Source: Planctomycetota bacterium
GTDB lineage: Bacteria > Planctomycetota > UBA1135 > UBA2386
Reading direction: 5' to 3'
Assembly (NCBI GenBank): GCA_020638695.1
Contig: JACKIB010000015.1
Location: 61,961 to 125,960 of the forward strand
Length of the DNA: 64,000 bases
The notes beneath the pieces were generated by a model that had not been told where the DNA came from, made no database searches, and saw only the letters and a program-made list of their open reading frames with translations. Numbering within the stretch: position 1 is the stretch's first letter; every line of letters begins with the position of its first letter. A program made the position numbers and the translations under genes. Of the stretch, positions 17,171-25,320 are shown piece by piece.

Positions 17171-18169
17171 ATGTCTGAGAATCGAGGCGATCACTGGGTC
17201 GAGGTGGAAGACGGCGACCAGGGAGTGCGCCTCCTTGACTTCTTGTGCCGCAAGTGGAGTGCGGTAGACCGAGTTTTCTTGCGCAGACTCGTGCAAGAGG
17301 GAACGGTGGAGATCAACGGATCGGCTGATCGGGTGGTGCTTCAGCGGCGATTGCGCTCCGGCGACACGATCCGGCTCACGGGTGTCCCTCCCGAGGAATG
17401 GCCCACCCACGCGAGCCGGTCCGGGGCGCCCTTGACCGAGGTGTACCGGGATGCGGATCACCTCGTGGTCGACAAGGCGGCGGGCATCGCGACTGGCGCC
17501 GCTCGGGGCGATCGCGCCGGCGGTCTGCTGGCGGCCATCCGCGAGTCCGGGGACGACCCGGAGTTGCGCATCGTCAATCGTCTCGACCCCGGTGCATCCG
17601 GGCTGGTTCTCCTGGCGTGCGGCGCCGCGCGGACAGCGGCCCTCACCGAGCGGCTCGGCTCGGCCACTCTGCGGGTGGAGATGCTCGCGTTGGTGCACGG
17701 GGTGACCCGTTGGCGGGAAACCCGCGTCGACTGCGCCCTCGGGCCAGATCCACGATCCCGTGGTCTCGTCCGGGTGGTCGATCCCGAGTCCAAGGGTGCA
17801 CGCCCGGCGATCACCGAACTCGTCGTGGAGGACGTGTTCCGGAGCCACACCCTGCTCCGCATCGTGCCGCTCACGTGGCGTGGTCACCAAGTGCGGGCGC
17901 ACCTACGACACCTCGGCCATCCAGTGGTCGGTGACCGCGACTATGGCGGCTCGGAGCGGCTGCTGCTGTCCGAGTTCAAGCCGGGGTACAAGGCGCGCCC
18001 CGGGGTCGTCGAGCGCCCGTTGCTGCAGCGCATGTTCCTGCACGCCGCCCGGATCCGCTGGGAGGACGCCGGCGGCGTCCTTCGAGACCACGCCTCACCA
18101 CCCCCCGAGGAGCTTTCGCACACCCTGGCCAAGCTCCGTAGCTTCGCCCCCGCACCGCGCCGCGGTTGA
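17171..18169 (+). CDS. RluA family RNA pseudouridine synthase with S4 domain
   Basis: A 332-residue cytoplasmic enzyme that isomerises uridine in rRNA or tRNA. An N-terminal S4 RNA-binding domain (about 15-70, LLDFLCRKW and FLRRLVQEGTVEING) precedes the RluA catalytic domain. The active-site motif reads VNRLDPGASGL, with catalytic Asp139 and Asn where His is commonest. The conserved basic block RGHQVRAHLRHLGHPVVGDRDYG follows. The ATG at 17171 has a purine-rich GGGA just upstream; an earlier in-frame ATG at 17123 adds 16 atypical residues. Which RluA/C/D-type target it modifies is not clear. Confidence 0.9.
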   Translation: MSENRGDHWVEVEDGDQGVRLLDFLCRKWSAVDRVFLRRLVQEGTVEINGSADRVVLQRRLRSGDTIRLTGVPPEEWPTHASRSGAPLTEVYRDADHLVVDKAAGIATGAARGDRAGGLLAAIRESGDDPELRIVNRLDPGASGLVLLACGAARTAALTERLGSATLRVEMLALVHGVTRWRETRVDCALGPDPRSRGLVRVVDPESKGARPAITELVVEDVFRSHTLLRIVPLTWRGHQVRAHLRHLGHPVVGDRDYGGSERLLLSEFKPGYKARPGVVERPLLQRMFLHAARIRWEDAGGVLRDHASPPPEELSHTLAKLRSFAPAPRRG

Positions 18170-18183
18170 GCCGGCCGGGTCCC

Positions 18184-18574
18184 GCTCCTTCCAGCGCGCC
18201 GCCGCCGAGGCCGCACCCAAGGGGTTGGGTGGGGCGCGGCGCTGCACGCCGCCAGGAGGCCTCGGCGGCTCGACTGGCTGGTGCTTCCAGGACCGCTTGG
18301 GTGTTGGTGAGTTTCGATCCTCGAGTCAGGAAGCGGAAGCGGTCCGGCCTCCGCCCCTGGCATGTCCCGCGCTCCTTCCAGCGCGCCGCCGCCGAGGCCG
18401 CACCCAAGGGGTTGGGTGGGGCGCGGCGCTGCACGCCGCCAGGAGGCCTCGGCGGCTCGACTGGCTGGTGCTTCCAGGACCGCTTGGGTGTTGGTGAGTT
18501 TCGATCCTCGAGTCAGGAAGCGGAAGCGGTCCGGCCTCCGCCCCTGGCATGTCCCTCGCTCCTTCCAGCACAAT
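18184..18574. repeat. Tandem 187-bp repeat, two full units plus a partial third
   Basis: The unit starting GCTCCTTCCAGCGCGCC recurs at 18184 and 18371 with an exact 187-base period and essentially no differences. A third start at 18558 diverges after about a dozen bases. Each unit contains nested inverted repeats: GCCGCCGAGGCC pairs with GGCCTCGGCGGC, and inside it ACCCAA-GGGG-TTGGGT forms a perfect hairpin. It fills the whole gap between the RluA gene and truD and is not coding in any convincing frame. Confidence 0.9.
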
Positions 18575-18586
18575 GTCCCGCCGGCC

Positions 18587-19831
18587 ATGCACCTCAAGTA
18601 CTCCCCCCGCGACTTCCAAGTCCAAGAGCTGCTCGACTTCCCGCGCGACCCGCAGGGCGAGTTCTACGTGCACCTGCTGACCAAGGAGAAGATGGACACG
18701 CAGGATGCGCTGGCGCTGATCAGCCGTCGTGCGCGGGTCCCGCGCGCCGACATCGCGTTCGCCGGGCTGAAGGACCGCCAGGGGCGCACCGAGCAGTTCG
18801 TCAGTATCCGCGGGCGGCGCGTCGAGTTCCGCGAGCCTGGCCTGCAGTTGTCGTTTCGGGATCGGTCGAACCTGCCGATCCACAGCAAGCTGAGCCAAGG
18901 GAATCGTTTCCGCATCGTGTTGCGGCAGCTCCACCCCGATGCGGCGGCGGAGGTCGGCTCACGGCTGCCGGCGCTGGCGCGGAGCGGGTTCGTCAACTAC
19001 TTCGACGACCAGCGGTTCGGCTGCATCCGGCACGGTCAGGGTCTGCCGATGCGAGACGTGTTGGCGGGTCGGTTCGAGAAGGCGCTGGAACGGTTGATCG
19101 CCCGTCCCTCACCGGTCGCCACCGGTGGGGACACCGGACTGAAGACGCTGCTGCAGCGTCACTGGGGCGACTGGGACACCTGTGTGCGCATCGCGCGGGG
19201 GCCGGTGTACCGGCCGGTGCTCGAGCACCTGCAGCGCCACCCGGCCGACTTCCGCGGCGCCATCGAACGGCTCAGTTCGCGCAGCCGATTGATCCAGTCG
19301 TTTGCGTACCAATCGTACCTGTGGAACCGCGCCGTGAGCAGCTTGCTGGAGGCGTGGTCGGGTGAGCCGCGAGCATCGGCGCGGGCGGTGCGCATCGAGA
19401 GCTTGATGGGGCCGCTGGTCGGGTTGGTGGGTCTGGACGAAGCGGAGCGTGACGAACTCGCCGGCGTGGCGACGCCGCTGTTCGCTCCGGACGGTGCGCG
19501 GGGCGATCCGCGCTTCGCCGCGGAGATCGATCGGTGGCTCACCAGCGAACAGCTCTCGATCGAGCAGTGCCGCGCCAACATGCTGCCCGGGATGGTGTGG
19601 CGCGAGGAGCCACGCGACCTGCTGGTGACGCCGAAGGACGCCCAGGTCGGCAGTCCGGCGGACGACGAGCGCAACCGCGGCGCCGCGAAGGTCGAGTTGT
19701 CGTTCTCCTTGCCGCGCGGCGTCTACGCGACGATGCTCATCAAGCACCTGCTGGCGCCGACTGCTCCGCTCGACGGGCGGTCGCCTCCCACGCGTCGGCG
19801 TCAGGATTCCAAGACCAATCGTCCCTCATGA
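18587..19831 (+). CDS. truD: tRNA pseudouridine(13) synthase TruD
   Basis: A 414-residue pseudouridine synthase that modifies U13 of tRNA-Glu in E. coli. The TruD signature AFAGLKDRQGRTEQ, with catalytic Asp63, lies near the N-terminus. FVNYFDDQRFG and the C-terminal SFSLPRGVYATMLIKHLL are also family hallmarks, and the central insertion is the TRUD domain. I chose the ATG of MHLKYSPRDFQVQE because the longer upstream frame reads through the 187-bp tandem repeat. The stop overlaps the start of mtnP by 4 bases. Confidence 0.93.
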   Translation: MHLKYSPRDFQVQELLDFPRDPQGEFYVHLLTKEKMDTQDALALISRRARVPRADIAFAGLKDRQGRTEQFVSIRGRRVEFREPGLQLSFRDRSNLPIHSKLSQGNRFRIVLRQLHPDAAAEVGSRLPALARSGFVNYFDDQRFGCIRHGQGLPMRDVLAGRFEKALERLIARPSPVATGGDTGLKTLLQRHWGDWDTCVRIARGPVYRPVLEHLQRHPADFRGAIERLSSRSRLIQSFAYQSYLWNRAVSSLLEAWSGEPRASARAVRIESLMGPLVGLVGLDEAERDELAGVATPLFAPDGARGDPRFAAEIDRWLTSEQLSIEQCRANMLPGMVWREEPRDLLVTPKDAQVGSPADDERNRGAAKVELSFSLPRGVYATMLIKHLLAPTAPLDGRSPPTRRRQDSKTNRPS

Positions 19832-20694
19832 CCCAGCGCACCCTCGGCATCATCGGTGGCTCCGGCCTCTACGACCTCGAGCTCACCGGCCGCCAGGAGC
19901 ATCGACTCTCCACGCCGTTCGGCGATCCGTCCGACGCCCTGATCACCGGCGAACTGCACGGTGTTCGCATGGCGTTCCTGCCGCGCCACGGCCGCGGCCA
20001 TCGCCTGGCGCCGCACGAGTTGCCGTTCCGCGCCAACATCCACGCGATGAAGCAGCTCGGCATGAAGTGCGTGCTGGGGATCTCCGCGGTGGGCAGCCTC
20101 AAGGAGGAAATCGTGCCGGGCCATCTGGTGCTGGTGGACCAGTTCCTCGACCGCACTCGTGGGCGCACCGAAGAGTCGACGTTCTTCGGCAACGGCTGTG
20201 TCGGCCACGCGCACTTCGCAGACCCGGTGTGGGAGTCGTTGCGCAAGCTGGCGCTGGACGCGGCGCGTTCGGTCGGGGCCACGGTGCACGATGGCGGCAC
20301 CTACGTGTGCATGGAGGGTCCCGCGTTCTCGACCCGAGCCGAGTCGAACCTCTACCGGTCGATGGGCGCGTCGGTGATCGGAATGACCAACCTCCAGGAG
20401 GCGAAGCTCGCCCGCGAGGCGGAGATCGCGTACGCGACCGTGGCGCTGGCGACCGACTACGATTGCTGGCACGAAACCGAGGACGACGTGTCGGTGACCG
20501 ACGTGCTCGCGGTGTTGGCCGCCAACGTCGAGATGTCGCGTCGGGTGGTGGCGGAGTGTGCTCGGCGGATCGCCGACGCGGCCGAAGAGATCCACTGCGA
20601 GGGTGTGATGGAGCACGCGATCATCACCCACCGGCCCGCGATCACCGCGGATGCCCGCCGGCGTCTGGAGCTCCTGTTCGGCAAGTACATGTAG
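19828..20694 (+). CDS. mtnP: S-methyl-5'-thioadenosine phosphorylase
   Basis: A 288-residue purine nucleoside phosphorylase-family enzyme that cleaves methylthioadenosine to adenine and 5-methylthioribose-1-phosphate in methionine salvage. Landmarks are IIGGSGLYDLE at the N-terminus, LPRHGRGHRLAPHELPFRAN (phosphate site), MEGPAFSTRAES, GMTNLQEAKLAREAEI (the Met-Thr pair of MTAP) and ATDYDCWH. The ATGA overlap with truD shows cotranslation. MTA is a by-product of polyamine synthesis, and the window also holds a (broken) spermidine-synthase-like gene at 54.7-58.6 kb. Confidence 0.93.
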   Translation: MTQRTLGIIGGSGLYDLELTGRQEHRLSTPFGDPSDALITGELHGVRMAFLPRHGRGHRLAPHELPFRANIHAMKQLGMKCVLGISAVGSLKEEIVPGHLVLVDQFLDRTRGRTEESTFFGNGCVGHAHFADPVWESLRKLALDAARSVGATVHDGGTYVCMEGPAFSTRAESNLYRSMGASVIGMTNLQEAKLAREAEIAYATVALATDYDCWHETEDDVSVTDVLAVLAANVEMSRRVVAECARRIADAAEEIHCEGVMEHAIITHRPAITADARRRLELLFGKYM

Positions 20695-20800
20695 TCCGGT
20701 GGTGCATCGGACTGGCGCGGGCGAGGCTGCGGACGGTGGGGCGCCCACGGCAGCCGTCGCCGTGCCGCGCAAGCCGACGCGCTGGCGCCGGGCTCGCCGA

Positions 20801-21463
20801 ATGTCGGTCCGGGTGCTGCTCGCGTCCTTCGCGTTCGTGGTGCTGTACGCGCTGGCGGTGTGGATCGGCGGTTCCATCGCCGTCAACCGCGGCTGGCAGC
20901 AAGCGCGGGAGGGGATCGAGATCCGCGTTTGGTCGAACGGGCTGCACGTCGACTTCGTGCTGCCGATCGCCACGCGCCACGTCGATTGGCGGGCATTCGC
21001 ACCGCTGCAGAACCCGTCCGGCCCGAACGAGTGGCAGGGCTACATCAACCTCGGTTGGGGCGACCACGACTTCTACGTGCTGACGCCCACGGAGGCCGAC
21101 TTCTCGTACGCCGTCGCCGGCAAGGCGATCTTCTGGCCCACCGCGGCGGTGATGCACTTGAAGTACTTGCCGTGGATGCCGGAGCCGGGTGAGCGGTGCG
21201 TGAAGCTGGTGCTGAACGACGAGGAGTACCAGCGGTTGGTCACCTACGTGCAGCGGAGCTTCGCACTGCAGGACGGCCGGCCGAAGCGCATCGCCGGCGC
21301 GTGCTACGGGACCGACGACGCGTTCTTCGAAGCGGTCGGGTCCTACCACCTGTTCTCCACCTGCAACAACTGGGCGAACGCGGCGCTGAAGACGGCCGGG
21401 GTACGCACGGCGCTGTGGGCGCCGCTCGAATACGCGGTGTTCCGGCACCTCGAGAACCGCTGA
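20801..21463 (+). CDS. DUF2459 family membrane-anchored protein
   Basis: About 220 residues with one N-terminal membrane helix (VLLASFAFVVLYALAVWIGG) and an extracytoplasmic domain. The pattern VWSNGLHVDFVLP, then WGDHDFY, then FSTCNNWANAAL matches the DUF2459 (TIGR02117) family, whose members look like papain-fold cysteine peptidases with a candidate Cys in STCNNW; activity is unproven. I used the ATG at 20801, which gives the family length. In-frame GTG codons at 20699 and 20702 would add a basic pre-helix segment and cannot be excluded. Confidence 0.75.
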   Translation: MSVRVLLASFAFVVLYALAVWIGGSIAVNRGWQQAREGIEIRVWSNGLHVDFVLPIATRHVDWRAFAPLQNPSGPNEWQGYINLGWGDHDFYVLTPTEADFSYAVAGKAIFWPTAAVMHLKYLPWMPEPGERCVKLVLNDEEYQRLVTYVQRSFALQDGRPKRIAGACYGTDDAFFEAVGSYHLFSTCNNWANAALKTAGVRTALWAPLEYAVFRHLENR

Positions 21464-21566
21464 GCGACGCGCACGTCAGGGTGAGCGCGGTGCCTCGATC
21501 CGCCCTCGCAGGTCGAGTTCGAGTCGCGTAATCTCCGGTGTTGGCTTGGCCCACCGGAGGACTGGA

Positions 21567-22853
21567 ATGCCCGCTCGCGCTGCCCCGCTGCTGCTCGTTC
21601 TGTCGTCGTGGATCCTGGCTGTGCCGCAACCGGCGCAGGAACGCGTGGAGCCGTTCCGCGGCGACCCGAAGGCGTTGCGGCTCTACCGCGACATGAACGC
21701 TGCCCTGCGGAGTGCCGGAACGCTGCACCTCGTCTCCGACTACGCCTGGTACGGCGCTGGGGCGGAGGAGATCGGCCGCTGTCGCTACGAGATGTGGCTG
21801 GCGAAGCCGAACCGATTCCGCATCGAGACCCGCCGCAGCGATGGCAAGCCGGGCGGAGTGTTGGTCGGCGATGGGCGCGACGCGTGGATCCACTGGCCGA
21901 GCGGCCGGCCGTTCTTCTCCACCGAGGATCCGAAGGAGTACGCGCGCACCCGCACCGACCAGCAGTACTACCGCGTGGCCGCGCCTCCGCGGCGCCACTC
22001 GATCGGGCACTTGGTCGGCCTGCTCGGCGCCGGCATGTCGATGACGATCGTCGACCCGAGTACCTTCCACGGCTACACCGATTCGCTCCAGCCGCACCTC
22101 GACGGGGTGCGGATGCTCGGCCGCGGGTGCACGGACGACGGTGAGGAATGCGACATCGTGCTGGTCAGCTTCATGAAGGGTCAGCGCACTTGGCAGCTGT
22201 GGTTGGCGCGCACCGATCACTTGCCGCGCCGGATGGTGGGAACCGTGCACGTCCGCTGCGACATCGTCACCACCGAGCGTTGGAGCGCGATCGAACTCGA
22301 TTCCGCGATCGATCCGGCGCGATTCGCGTGGCAGCCGCCGGAGCACTTCACGCGATGGTTCAAGCCCGACCACACCGCCCGACTGCTGCGACCGGGAACG
22401 CCGGCCCCGGACTTCGAACTCCGGCTCGCGTCGGGCGGCACGCGGCGCTTGTCGGCGCTGCGCGGCAAGGTCGTTTGGCTGAACTTCTGGCGCGTGGGTT
22501 GACCACCGTGCCGCACGGAGATGGTCGATCTCCAGCGGATGCACACCGAGCTGAAGGACAAGGGGTTGGTGGTGCTGGGCTTCAACACTGCGGACACCGA
22601 AGAGCTGGCGCGCGGGTTGATGCGGGCCAAGGGGGTGTCCTACCCTTGCATCCTCGATGGTTCGAAGGCCGCGCGAGATGCGTTCTACCGGGACTACCGG
22701 GGCAGCGGGGTGCCGCTGAACTACCTCATCGATCGCACCGGGAAGGTGGCCGAGGCGTGGTACGGAGTCCGCGGCGAGGCCGAAGTCCGTGCCGCGCTGC
22801 GGCGCGTCGGGATCGAGTCTGGCAACTCCGATCGGGACTCGCAGAAACGCTGA
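21567..22853 (+). CDS. Selenocysteine-containing TlpA-like redoxin with N-terminal lipoprotein-carrier-like domain
   Basis: Read through an in-frame TGA at 22500-22502, this is one 428-residue exported protein. It has a signal peptide (1-25), a beta-rich DUF2092/LolA-like domain (about 35-270) and a TlpA/AhpC-type redoxin domain (about 275-415). The TGA falls exactly where the first active-site Cys of the family belongs: GKVVWLNFW-RVG-[TGA]-PPCRTEM, giving U312-P-P-C315. Coding continues in the same frame for 116 codons with strong family similarity (LKDKGLVVLGFN, VSYPCILDG, NYLIDRTGKV). A hairpin with a GGUCG apical loop lies 14 bases after the TGA, as bacterial SECIS elements do. An ideal GGAGG precedes the ATG by 6 bases. 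The downstream gene overlaps the TGA stop. A nonsense mutation is the less likely reading. Confidence 0.85.
22500..22533 (+). promoter_or_regulatory. Bacterial SECIS-like element after in-frame UGA
   Basis: The UGA at 22500-22502 is followed by GGAGAT (22517-22522), loop GGTCG (22523-22527) and ATCTCC (22528-22533), a perfect 6-bp stem. Bacterial SECIS hairpins bound by SelB sit at a short distance 3' of the UGA and expose G/GU-type residues in the apical loop; the E. coli fdhF loop also contains GGUC. A lower CCGTG-CCG-CACGG mini-stem could form as an alternative. Confidence 0.75.
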
Positions 22854-23887
22854 TGCTGGACCGAGTGCGCTGTGTCGTTGTTTCGGTGGCCCTCACCTGG
22901 CTCGTCGTTGCGGCGGGCTGTGGTGTTCTGGGCTCGTGTTCCTCCGAGGTCGGCGCCGCGGCACCGCCCGGCATGGTGCGGATTCCGGGGGGCTCATTCC
23001 GTATGGGCTGCGAGGACGCCGAAGCGAGGCCGGACGAGCGCCCCGTGCACCAGGTGAGGGTGAAGGCGTTCTGGATGGACGCCGCACCGGTGACCAATGA
23101 CCAGTTCGCGGCGTTCGTCCGTGCCACCGGCTATCGGACCGAGGCTGAGCGTCCGGTCGACCCCGCGACACTGCGTGCTCAGCTGCCCCCGGGGGCGAAA
23201 CTCCCGGCGGTGATCCCCGCCGGTTCCTTGGTGTTCAAGGCTCCGGTCGAGCGGCGTGACTTGCGCAGCATGACCTGGAACGACTGGTGGGAATGGGTTC
23301 CCGGGGCCTGCTGGAGACACCCCGAGGGTCCCGGTTCGGATTTGACCGGTCGAGGTGCGCATCCGGTGGTTCAGGTGTCGTGGAACGACGCGGTCGCCTA
23401 TGCGCGGTGGGCCGGCAAGCGACTTCCGACGGAAGCGGAGTGGGAGTTCGCTGCTCGCGGCGGGTTGTCCGGCAAGCGCTATCCATGGGGCGATGTCGCT
23501 CGTCCTTCTGAAGTTTGTTGTCACAATATATGGCATGGTGACTTCCCGTATCGCGACGACAACTTGGACGGCTTTCGCGGCACCTCACCGGTACGCAGCT
23601 TTCCGCCCAACGCGTTCGGGCTGTACGACATGGCAGGCAACGTGTGGGAGTGGTGCCACGATTGGTACCGGCCTGACACCTACGCGCGCCGGGCGCCGGT
23701 CCAGGATCCACGCGGCCCCGCTCAGGGATTCGATCCCGACGAACCCGACTTGCCCAAGCGGGTCACTCGCGGTGGCTCGTACTTGTGTAGCGCGGTGTTC
23801 TGTGCCGGCTACCGAACCAGCGCGCGCATGAAGAGCAGTCCGGACACCGGGCTGTGCCACACCGGGTTCCGTTGCGTGCGGGACTGA
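22853..23887 (+). CDS. SUMF1/formylglycine-generating-enzyme-like lipoprotein
   Basis: A 344-residue protein starting with a lipoprotein signal (lipobox near VAAGC, about residues 17-21). It is followed by a full FGE-sulfatase (SUMF1) domain: MVRIPGGSFRMGC, APVTNDQFAAFV, PVVQVSWNDAVAYARWAGKR, LPTEAEWEFAARGG, NAFGLYDMAGNVWEW and a C-terminal GFRC. True FGEs oxidise a sulfatase Cys to formylglycine using two Cys near the C-terminus. Here one Cys is at FCAGYR, and the second expected position appears to be Thr, so catalysis as an FGE is doubtful; many family members are only structural. It overlaps the selenoprotein gene by one base (TGATG), implying cotranslation. Confidence 0.85.
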   Translation: MLDRVRCVVVSVALTWLVVAAGCGVLGSCSSEVGAAAPPGMVRIPGGSFRMGCEDAEARPDERPVHQVRVKAFWMDAAPVTNDQFAAFVRATGYRTEAERPVDPATLRAQLPPGAKLPAVIPAGSLVFKAPVERRDLRSMTWNDWWEWVPGACWRHPEGPGSDLTGRGAHPVVQVSWNDAVAYARWAGKRLPTEAEWEFAARGGLSGKRYPWGDVARPSEVCCHNIWHGDFPYRDDNLDGFRGTSPVRSFPPNAFGLYDMAGNVWEWCHDWYRPDTYARRAPVQDPRGPAQGFDPDEPDLPKRVTRGGSYLCSAVFCAGYRTSARMKSSPDTGLCHTGFRCVRD

Positions 23888-24076
23888 CCTCCGCGTGGGG
23901 CGGCACGCCGCGCGCGTGCTGGATCGCCGGAGCCAGGCGGGTCAGCGGCGGGTGCGCGGCGCGGCGCAAGCGAGAAAGATCGCAGCGAGTCGCAAATCTC
24001 CGCAGCGTCATGAGAATGGGGCGTGTCGCGCGCTGCGCGACGCTCTCGTTCTTCAACCCACACTCGAGGAAAGATC

Positions 24077-24871
24077 ATGCTGGTCAAGGCTTCCCTACTC
24101 GCCTGTGCGCTCGTCTCCGCCCCGTTCTGCTTCACCTCCCCCGAGTCGCCGACCCCGACCCCGACTCCTGCGCCGCAGGACGGTGGGAGCCGGGCAGCAC
24201 AGGACAGCAAGCCGGCTCCGCAGCAGGACGGCGAACGGGCGAAGAACGAGGAAATCGAGCGGCTGCGGGCGCGCATCCGTGCCCTCGAAGCCAAGGCCGA
24301 TGCCGCAACCGCCGCCCACGATGCCGCGCGTCGCACCGCAGGGGCCGCGGAGGCCCAGGCCGACGCGCTGAAGCGCCAGCTCGACGAGTGCATGACCCTG
24401 CTCGAGCAGAGCACCGCGCGGGTGCGCGGCAACTGCACCCCGGCCCGCACCCGCAAGTTGCTGACCTACTACCAGTGGATGCAGCACAACGGCCACCAGC
24501 AGCGGGCCAACCGCATGCTCACGCAGGTGCTGCAGGAGACGCACCGCAACACCGAGAGCCTGAACAGCCTGGCCTGGCACCTGCTCACCAACAAGGAGAC
24601 CAGCGGCAAGTTCGACGCTGCGGCCCTCGCGATCGCCGAGTGCATGGAGAAGAACGGTCACCTCCGGCACCACCACGCCGACACGATCGCCCTGGCCAAG
24701 TTCCTCAACGGCCACGTCGACGATGCGATCGCCATGCAGAAGAAGGCCATCGCCGCCGGGGGCAACTCGGATGAGTACCGCCGCCGCCTGCGCGTCTACG
24801 AAGTAGCCCGCGGCCGCGCAGAGGTCGCCGCTCGGGTCGTCCGAGCCGACACCGGCGCCGGCGGACAATGA
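24077..24871 (+). CDS. Exported coiled-coil and TPR-like protein
   Basis: A 264-residue protein with an N-terminal signal segment (1-20), a Pro/Thr/Gln linker (PTPTPTPAPQ), a coiled coil (about 55-110, ERLRARIRALEAKADAA) and a helical C-terminal half resembling TPRs (RTRKLLTYYQWMQHNGHQQ, SLNSLAWHLLTNKET, AIAMQKKAIAAGG). GAGGA lies 6 bases before the ATG. The family is not recognised; it may be a periplasmic scaffold. The ATGA overlap couples it to the next small membrane protein. Confidence 0.75.
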   Translation: MLVKASLLACALVSAPFCFTSPESPTPTPTPAPQDGGSRAAQDSKPAPQQDGERAKNEEIERLRARIRALEAKADAATAAHDAARRTAGAAEAQADALKRQLDECMTLLEQSTARVRGNCTPARTRKLLTYYQWMQHNGHQQRANRMLTQVLQETHRNTESLNSLAWHLLTNKETSGKFDAAALAIAECMEKNGHLRHHHADTIALAKFLNGHVDDAIAMQKKAIAAGGNSDEYRRRLRVYEVARGRAEVAARVVRADTGAGGQ

Positions 24872-25155
24872 AAGAATACCGGCTCGGTCCGGTTGGTCCG
24901 AGCCCCATGCAAGACACGAGTGCGAGTCGGAACTCTCATCGCGGGCTGTCCATGGTCGCGATCCTCTGCGGCGTCGCTGGAATGTTGGTCAGCTTCGCCT
25001 TCCTGGCTTCGGCGGGATTCGAGAACATCGTCGCCGGAGCATCCGGGTTCGTCGCCGGATCGATACTCGTCGCGGCGGGAGTGCTGTCCGCCGCGGTGCT
25101 CGACCGGATTGCACTGCCAGCGCGCGAGCCGGGTGCGGGCGCCTGCCCGGACTAG
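24868..25155 (+). CDS. Small two-helix membrane protein
   Basis: A 95-residue protein with two hydrophobic helices (about 30-48 and 53-75) and no recognised family. The start overlaps the upstream stop in an ATGA; an internal ATG at 24907 (MQDTSASRN) would also include both helices. Function unknown. Confidence 0.6.
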   Translation: MKEYRLGPVGPSPMQDTSASRNSHRGLSMVAILCGVAGMLVSFAFLASAGFENIVAGASGFVAGSILVAAGVLSAAVLDRIALPAREPGAGACPD

Positions 25156-25320
25156 CTTCATGACCGAGCTGCTGCGATCGCGCAAGTTCGCTGCTGGCTT
25201 CGTCGAACGTCAACCTCGCACGATCTCGCGACGCTGCTCATGGACAGTCCGGGCTAGCCCGGGCGATTCGTGAGCGGCGCCGGGTCAATGAGCTCGGCGA
25301 CCACGCCCGCGGGCGGCTGC

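Noticed and set aside
18184..18574. CRISPR-like array
   Set aside because: The units are 187 bp, directly adjoining and without unique spacers, and there are no cas genes. It is a plain tandem repeat.
22500..22502. In-frame TGA in the redoxin gene as a simple nonsense mutation or two separate genes
   Set aside because: Coding continues in the same frame with full family similarity, the TGA occupies an active-site Cys position, and a SECIS-like hairpin follows. Recoding is the better explanation, although not proven.
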